From the NCBI RefSeq assembly GCF_014158035.1, contig NZ_JACFXW010000001.1, positions 3,698,001 to 3,762,000 of the forward strand: 64,000 nt of DNA, written 5' to 3'. The translations under genes were made by a program, and so were the position numbers. Under the pieces are notes generated by a model that was given only the letters and a program-made list of their open reading frames with translations, did no database searches and had not been told where the DNA came from. The DNA is from Rhizobium sp. G21. GTDB taxonomy: Bacteria; Pseudomonadota; Alphaproteobacteria; Rhizobiales; Rhizobiaceae. This document shows, piece after piece, positions 56,502 through 64,000 of the stretch (positions are counted from its first letter, which is position 1; each line of letters opens with the position of its first letter).

Positions 56502-57554
56502 TCAGGCGTCGCTTTTCACAAATAGCCGCGCGTAAACTCCGTTCAACCCCTCGACCTCATTGGCGATGGCGAAGGTCTCGCGGACATGACGGGCCGCGTA
56601 TTCGCCATGGCGGCGGGCGCGCTCGGGGTCTGCCAGATAGGGTTCTATGGCGTGTTTCAAAGCCTCGCCGTCGCCGGCTGCAACCACGAGGCCGGTGCGG
56701 CCGGGCACGATCATTTCCGCATAGGCGCCGGCGTCCGACGTGACGACAGGCGCGCCCGACGCCATGGCTTCGAGCGGCGTCAGTCCAAAGCCTTCATTGC
56801 GAGACGGCGCGACGAAGAGCTGAAAACGCCGATACCAGGGTTTGATGTCGTCGACTTCGCCGATGAAGCGGATCCGATCCTTGAGGCCCGCTCGGTCGAT
56901 CCGGGCGCGAAGATCGGCGGCGAAACTTTCGTGTTCCGACGTGACCCGACCGGCGATCACCGCGGTCCAGGCAGGGTAATGCGGCAGAAGCGCGATCATG
57001 GCGTCGACGAACAGATCGGTGCCCTTTTGCGCCCGCACGCGGCCGGTGCAGCCTATGATCAACCTGCCGTCGAGATCCGGGGCAGGATCGGCGTCGTCCG
57101 CCCGGACAGGACGGAAGACGTCGGTGTCGACGCCGTGCATGATCACGGTGTGAGGAACATCGAGATAGGAGCCGGAGCGCGCTGACGTGGCGACGACCGC
57201 GTCCATCTTCGAGATCAGCCATTTGGTGTAACGGGAGTGTCTACGCTGGGCGGCCGAGGTGAACAGCAGCAGCATCGGCATGCGCAGGATATCGCGCAGG
57301 ACCAGGCCCGCCAGCATCTCGTTGTTGCGGCGGGCGTGCCAAATGCGCTTTCGGCCGCTCGCCGGTCGTTTCCAGCAGGCCAGGAGATCGAGAAAACCGA
57401 TGCGGGGCATGGTTGCCGGCAGGCCCGGCCCGAGTGTGGCGAGCTTGACGCCCGCCTCGACCTGCTTCGGCGCGAGTTGAACCACCGTGGTGGTCACGCC
57501 GGAGAGGCGCCGCTTGAAATGCGGCGCGATGATCTCGATCTCGCGGATGTTCAT
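56502..57554 (-). CDS. lpcC: LPS core mannosyltransferase, LpcC/LpsB type (GT4)
   Basis: 350-residue GT-B glycosyltransferase. N-terminal IREIEIIAPHFKRRLSGVTTTVVQL is typical of rhizobial LpcC/LpsB, which adds mannose to the inner core. The donor-binding region holds GCTGRVRAQKGTDLFVDAM and the EX7E-type NEGFGLTPLEAMASG. Its gene neighbours (greA directly upstream, other core enzymes following) match the lpsB neighbourhood recalled from Sinorhizobium. No clear ribosome site before the ATG; translation may couple to greA, 9 bp upstream. Confidence 0.87.
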   Translation of the reverse strand: MNIREIEIIAPHFKRRLSGVTTTVVQLAPKQVEAGVKLATLGPGLPATMPRIGFLDLLACWKRPASGRKRIWHARRNNEMLAGLVLRDILRMPMLLLFTSAAQRRHSRYTKWLISKMDAVVATSARSGSYLDVPHTVIMHGVDTDVFRPVRADDADPAPDLDGRLIIGCTGRVRAQKGTDLFVDAMIALLPHYPAWTAVIAGRVTSEHESFAADLRARIDRAGLKDRIRFIGEVDDIKPWYRRFQLFVAPSRNEGFGLTPLEAMASGAPVVTSDAGAYAEMIVPGRTGLVVAAGDGEALKHAIEPYLADPERARRHGEYAARHVRETFAIANEVEGLNGVYARLFVKSDA

Positions 57555-57563
57555 GGCGGGGGC

Positions 57564-58040
57564 TCAGCCCCAGGCGATGCCGATGATTTCGTAGCCCTTG
57601 GCGCCGCCAGGCGCGTTGACTTCGATCATGTCGCCGACTTCCTTGCCGATCATCGCGCGGGCGATGGGCGAGGAGATCGAAATGCGGCCGGACTTCACGT
57701 CGGCTTCCTGATCGCCGACGATCTGATAGGTTCTCTCTTCTTCGGTGTCTTCGTCGATCAGCTTGACGGTCGCGCCGAACTTGATCTTGTCGCCGCTCAT
57801 CTTGGTGAGGTCGATCACCTCGGCGCGGGCTATCAGATCTTCGAGTTCGCCGACGCGACCTTCATTGTGGCTCTGCGCCTCTTTCGCGGCGTGATATTCC
57901 GCGTTTTCCGACAGATCGCCATGAGCGCGCGCTTCGGAAATCGCTTCGATGATCCGCGGGCGCTCTTCCTGCTGGCGCCAGCGCAGCTCTTCGGAGAGCT
58001 GTGCAAAACCGCGGGGCGTCATCGGTACCTTTTCTACCAT
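57564..58040 (-). CDS. greA: Transcription elongation factor GreA
   Basis: 158 residues. N-terminal coiled coil ([45 protein letters not shown]) with acidic tip DLSENAEY that enters the RNA polymerase channel to stimulate transcript cleavage, and a C-terminal FKBP-like domain ending [18 protein letters not shown] 58040 with GAGGA upstream is preferred over an open frame to 58109. First gene of the greA-lpcC unit. Confidence 0.95.
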   Translation of the reverse strand: MVEKVPMTPRGFAQLSEELRWRQQEERPRIIEAISEARAHGDLSENAEYHAAKEAQSHNEGRVGELEDLIARAEVIDLTKMSGDKIKFGATVKLIDEDTEEERTYQIVGDQEADVKSGRISISSPIARAMIGKEVGDMIEVNAPGGAKGYEIIGIAWG

Positions 58041-58344
58041 CTCATCGTCCTCAGCATTACCTTGCGCCGGTCTCGCCGGCACAAAAAGAAAACGGTCCCG
58101 GAAGCGCAAACTTCAGAACCGTCCAGAAAATCGACTGAGGTGTGTATAGCAGAACTGTCATCGAAAATGCGAGAAAATTATTTTGCAGCCGCCGATGGAA
58201 CATCTTTCGAGGTCGTCCGCCGGGCAAGCGCGAGGTCGGGGTCGGAACGAATTCTGACTGCAAGATGAACGCGCCATTCAAAGGCGGTTCAAGCATCGGC
58301 GTTTAGAAAGGCGTCATCGACTTGCAAGGCTGCTGGAGAGCCAC
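58041..58344. other. Divergent intergenic region of greA and the Arg/His-rich protein
   Basis: About 300 bp. It should contain the greA promoter and that of the plus-strand gene. No gene or clear hairpin seen. Confidence 0.5.
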
Positions 58345-58746
58345 ATGAAAAAGTTCATCATCACCGCATCCGCCGCGCTGATCGCCGTCCTGTCCCTCAC
58401 TGGCTTCGCCACCGCCAGCGATCGTCGCGGCAGCGAAGAGGTCTGGCGCCATCACGGCGAAAGAAGCGAGGCCCATCGTGATCGCGGTCGCGATCCCGGC
58501 TTTCGCGATCGCGACCGCCGCCATGTCGACCGCCGCCATGTCAACCGTCATGACTGGCGCGGCGATCGCCGGCACTGGCGACACGACGGTTGGCGCTATG
58601 GCGGCTATCGCGGCTATTACTGGGGCGGCCCGCGCATCGTGATCGGCGGCCCGGTCTACGCCTCGCCCTATTGCTTCAAGAAGAAGGTCTATCGCACCGA
58701 CGCCTGGGGCAATGTCTATATCAAGCGCGTTCGCGTCTGCCGCTGA
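58345..58746 (+). CDS. Arg/His-rich secreted protein of unknown function
   Basis: 133 residues. Signal peptide MKKFIITASAALIAVLSLTGFATA, then a strongly basic Arg/His/Asp-rich stretch (RDRDRRHVDRRHVNRHDW), Gly/Tyr/Trp-rich segment (GGYRGYYWGG) and a C-terminal block CFKKKVYRTDAWGNVYIKRV with two cysteines. Such proteins are common and uncharacterised in rhizobia; the basic segment might bind nucleic acid, LPS or metal. Ribosome site is weak (CTGGAGAG). A terminator follows. Confidence 0.8.
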   Translation: MKKFIITASAALIAVLSLTGFATASDRRGSEEVWRHHGERSEAHRDRGRDPGFRDRDRRHVDRRHVNRHDWRGDRRHWRHDGWRYGGYRGYYWGGPRIVIGGPVYASPYCFKKKVYRTDAWGNVYIKRVRVCR

Positions 58747-58814
58747 GGACGGCCGAACCCCTGTGAGCGTGAGCGGCGACACGACCTCGCCGCTTCCTTT
58801 GGTCCCGACATGCA

Positions 58815-58848
58815 AAACGCCCCGCGAGGTCTCCTTCGCGGGGCGTTT
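58815..58848. terminator. Bidirectional terminator between the secreted-protein gene and carB
   Basis: Perfect 13-bp stem AAACGCCCCGCGA / TCGCGGGGCGTTT with an 8-nt loop, short T-runs on both strands, between two convergent stops. Confidence 0.88.
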
Positions 58849-58868
58849 GACTTTCGATACGTCCGATC

Positions 58869-62357
<3,489 letters not shown>

Positions 62358-62627
62358 TGAGCTTTCCATCATTTTAGCCTGCGGCAATCGCCGGCTGCGG
62401 TAAATTACCGGCCGGGGCGCAGGAGCTTGGGTCTTTAAAGGCTAGAAGCGGCTTATAGGGAATAGTTCCCGGAAACGGAACCCCATAATTGGCGTGGAAT
62501 GTGGAAAGTTGGGGACGTTCCCACATCCATGATCGGACGTTCCGGCTCATCGCAGCCACGCCACAACGAGACATGGCGGGCACAGCCCGCCATGTCGCCG
62601 AAGATCGCGTTCAGTGGCGCAAGACGG

Positions 62628-64000
62628 TCAGAACTCTTCCCAATCGCCCCCGCCCGAGGATGGCTGCGAGCCGAAAGCGGCCGCCACCTTGTTGCCGAGC
62701 GCGCGGGCCGGCGAAGGAGCAGGTCGGGAGGCGGCCGCAGCGGCGCGGGGAGCGGCGATGGGACGCGAAGCCGTCTGGGTAGTCGGCGTCGAAGGCCGCG
62801 CCATGCTTGCGCCTCGGTGAACAGCGCCAGCGGTGGATGCCCGCGCCGCGCCGAGATTGAACTGGCCGAGGCGGTTGGAGAGTGCGGTCACCTCCGTCAC
62901 CAGCGTATGCGAGGCGGCGTTGGATTCCTCGACCATGGCGGCGTTCTGCTGGGTGGCTTGATCCATCTGGCCGACCGCGCCGTTGATTTCCTGCAGGCCG
63001 GTCGCCTGTTCGCGCGCGGCCTGGACGATGGCGGCGACGTTTCGGTTGATCTCCTGGACTTCCTCGACGATCGATTCCAGCGCCGCGCCGGTCTGGTCGA
63101 CGAGCATCACGCCCCGCTTGACGTGATCGCCGGACGCGGTGATCAGCGACTTGATCTCCTTGGCGGCGTTGGCGGAGCGCTGGGCGAGCTCGCGCACCTC
63201 CTGCGCCACGACCGCGAAACCCTTGCCGGCTTCCCCGGCGCGGGCGGCCTCGACGCCGGCGTTGAGCGCCAGCAGATTGGTCTGAAAAGCGATTTCGTCG
63301 ATGACGCCGATGATGTTGGAGATCGATTGCGACGACTGCTCGATCGAATCCATCGCCTCCACCGCGTTGCGGACGATGACGCCGGATTGTTCGGCGCTCT
63401 CCTTGGTGCGGGCGACGCGGGCGCCGGCTTCCTCGGCGCGCAGGGTCGAATCCTTCACCGACGTGGTGATCTCTTCCAATGCGGCGGCGGTTTCCTCGAC
63501 CGAGGCGGCCTGCTGTTCGGTGCGGCGGGCGAGATTGTCGGCGGCGTTGCGGATCTCCTCGGAGCCGGCCTGGATGGCGGCGGCGTTTTCCGAGAAGGAC
63601 AGCATGGCGCCCTGCAGCTTTTCGACCGACTGGTTGAAATTGCCGCGGATCTCATCGAGCGCCGCGGTGAAGGGCCGCTCCAGCCGCACCGTCATGTCGC
63701 CGTCGGAGAGACGCGAAAGGCCGCCGGCCAGTTCGCCCACGGCGAATTTGACGTCCTGTTCCTGCGCTTCGGCGATGCGGGCGCGCTCGGTGCGCTCCTT
63801 TTCCTGCGCCTGGCGGATGCTTTCGGCTTCCTTTTCGAGCCGCACTTTGTCCCGGTTGGCGTCGAGCAGGATGCCGAGCGAGCGCGAGAGGTCGCCGAGT
63901 TCGTCATTCTTCTCGCGGTCGGTCAGCACCACGTCGAGATCGCCCTGGGCGATGCGGGTCGTCTCGCCGATGACGGTTTCAATGCGGCGGATGAAGCGGC
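62628..64000 (-). CDS. Methyl-accepting chemotaxis protein (5' end outside window)
   Basis: C-terminal part of a chemoreceptor; the frame is open to the right edge, so the sensor and membrane helices lie beyond it. Visible: HAMP (IGETTRIAQGDLDVVLTDREKNDELGDLSRSLGILL), a second HAMP-like segment (ELAGGLSRLSDGDM), the signalling domain with tip DEIAFQTNLLALNAGVEAARAG and flanking methylation helices, and a Pro/Ala-rich linker to the end DWEEF, an xWxxF CheR/CheB tether. It is related to the chemoreceptor at 15626-17956, which ends TWSEF. Confidence 0.93.
   Translation of the reverse strand, partial: RFIRRIETVIGETTRIAQGDLDVVLTDREKNDELGDLSRSLGILLDANRDKVRLEKEAESIRQAQEKERTERARIAEAQEQDVKFAVGELAGGLSRLSDGDMTVRLERPFTAALDEIRGNFNQSVEKLQGAMLSFSENAAAIQAGSEEIRNAADNLARRTEQQAASVEETAAALEEITTSVKDSTLRAEEAGARVARTKESAEQSGVIVRNAVEAMDSIEQSSQSISNIIGVIDEIAFQTNLLALNAGVEAARAGEAGKGFAVVAQEVRELAQRSANAAKEIKSLITASGDHVKRGVMLVDQTGAALESIVEEVQEINRNVAAIVQAAREQATGLQEINGAVGQMDQATQQNAAMVEESNAASHTLVTEVTALSNRLGQFNLGAARASTAGAVHRGASMARPSTPTTQTASRPIAAPRAAAAASRPAPSPARALGNKVAAAFGSQPSSGGGDWEEF

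Overview
The window is ordinary chromosomal DNA of a GC-rich alphaproteobacterium, most likely of the order Hyphomicrobiales (Rhizobiales). The evidence is a petABC cytochrome bc1 operon, a BA14K-type secreted protein, an LpcC/LpsB-type LPS core mannosyltransferase beside greA, and trxB next to an LsrB/VtlR-like LysR regulator. Beside that regulator lies what I read as an AbcR (alpha-r15) small RNA. I see no rRNA, tRNA, IS element, prophage or CRISPR array.

Layout. 0-4.7 kb: two tandem paralogous ABC exporter half-genes separated by a HigBA-like toxin-antitoxin pair, then a membrane-anchored EEP-family hydrolase. 4.9-9.1 kb: petABC, a strong terminator, apt and a ThuA-like gene. 9.1-13.6 kb: a second toxin-antitoxin pair, two MaoC-like genes, an unknown membrane protein, ychF and clpS. 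13.6-20 kb: prmB, a small membrane protein, a GNAT acetyltransferase, a chemoreceptor, pth and rplY. 20-28.8 kb: a periplasmic protein, a GAF-Fis regulator, a GGDEF-EAL enzyme, an unknown HTH-like protein, prs and a coiled-coil DUF4189 protein. 28.8-38.2 kb: an Rrf2/TrxR-like pair, a lipoprotein, the lgt-midA-pgeF-M24 cluster, ubiK, ybjN-proC-csaA and a CX5R phosphatase. 38.2-46.7 kb: a MarR/OmpR/EnvZ-type regulatory operon, an MBL hydrolase, a BA14K protein, cspA, a DMT transporter, an EAL protein and an aminotransferase. 47-50.2 kb: an EF-hand protein, the sRNA, the LysR gene and trxB. 50.5-58 kb: TRAP permease genes and a surface-polysaccharide block ending in greA. 58.3-64 kb: an Arg/His-rich secreted protein, carB and a second chemoreceptor cut by the window edge.

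Most genes are housekeeping (respiration, nucleotide synthesis, translation quality control, lipoprotein modification) mixed with signalling (c-di-GMP, chemotaxis, two-component) and envelope functions. The most informative non-coding signal is the 119-nt sRNA at 47949-48067. It has a -35/-10 pair and a T-N11-A site centred near -64, just downstream of the LysR gene likely to control it.

At least fourteen genes, including essential ones (petB, pth), are each broken by one missing or extra base, often in short G/C runs. Restoring one base gives full family length every time. I treat these as probable sequence errors and give full-span coordinates with the shift position.
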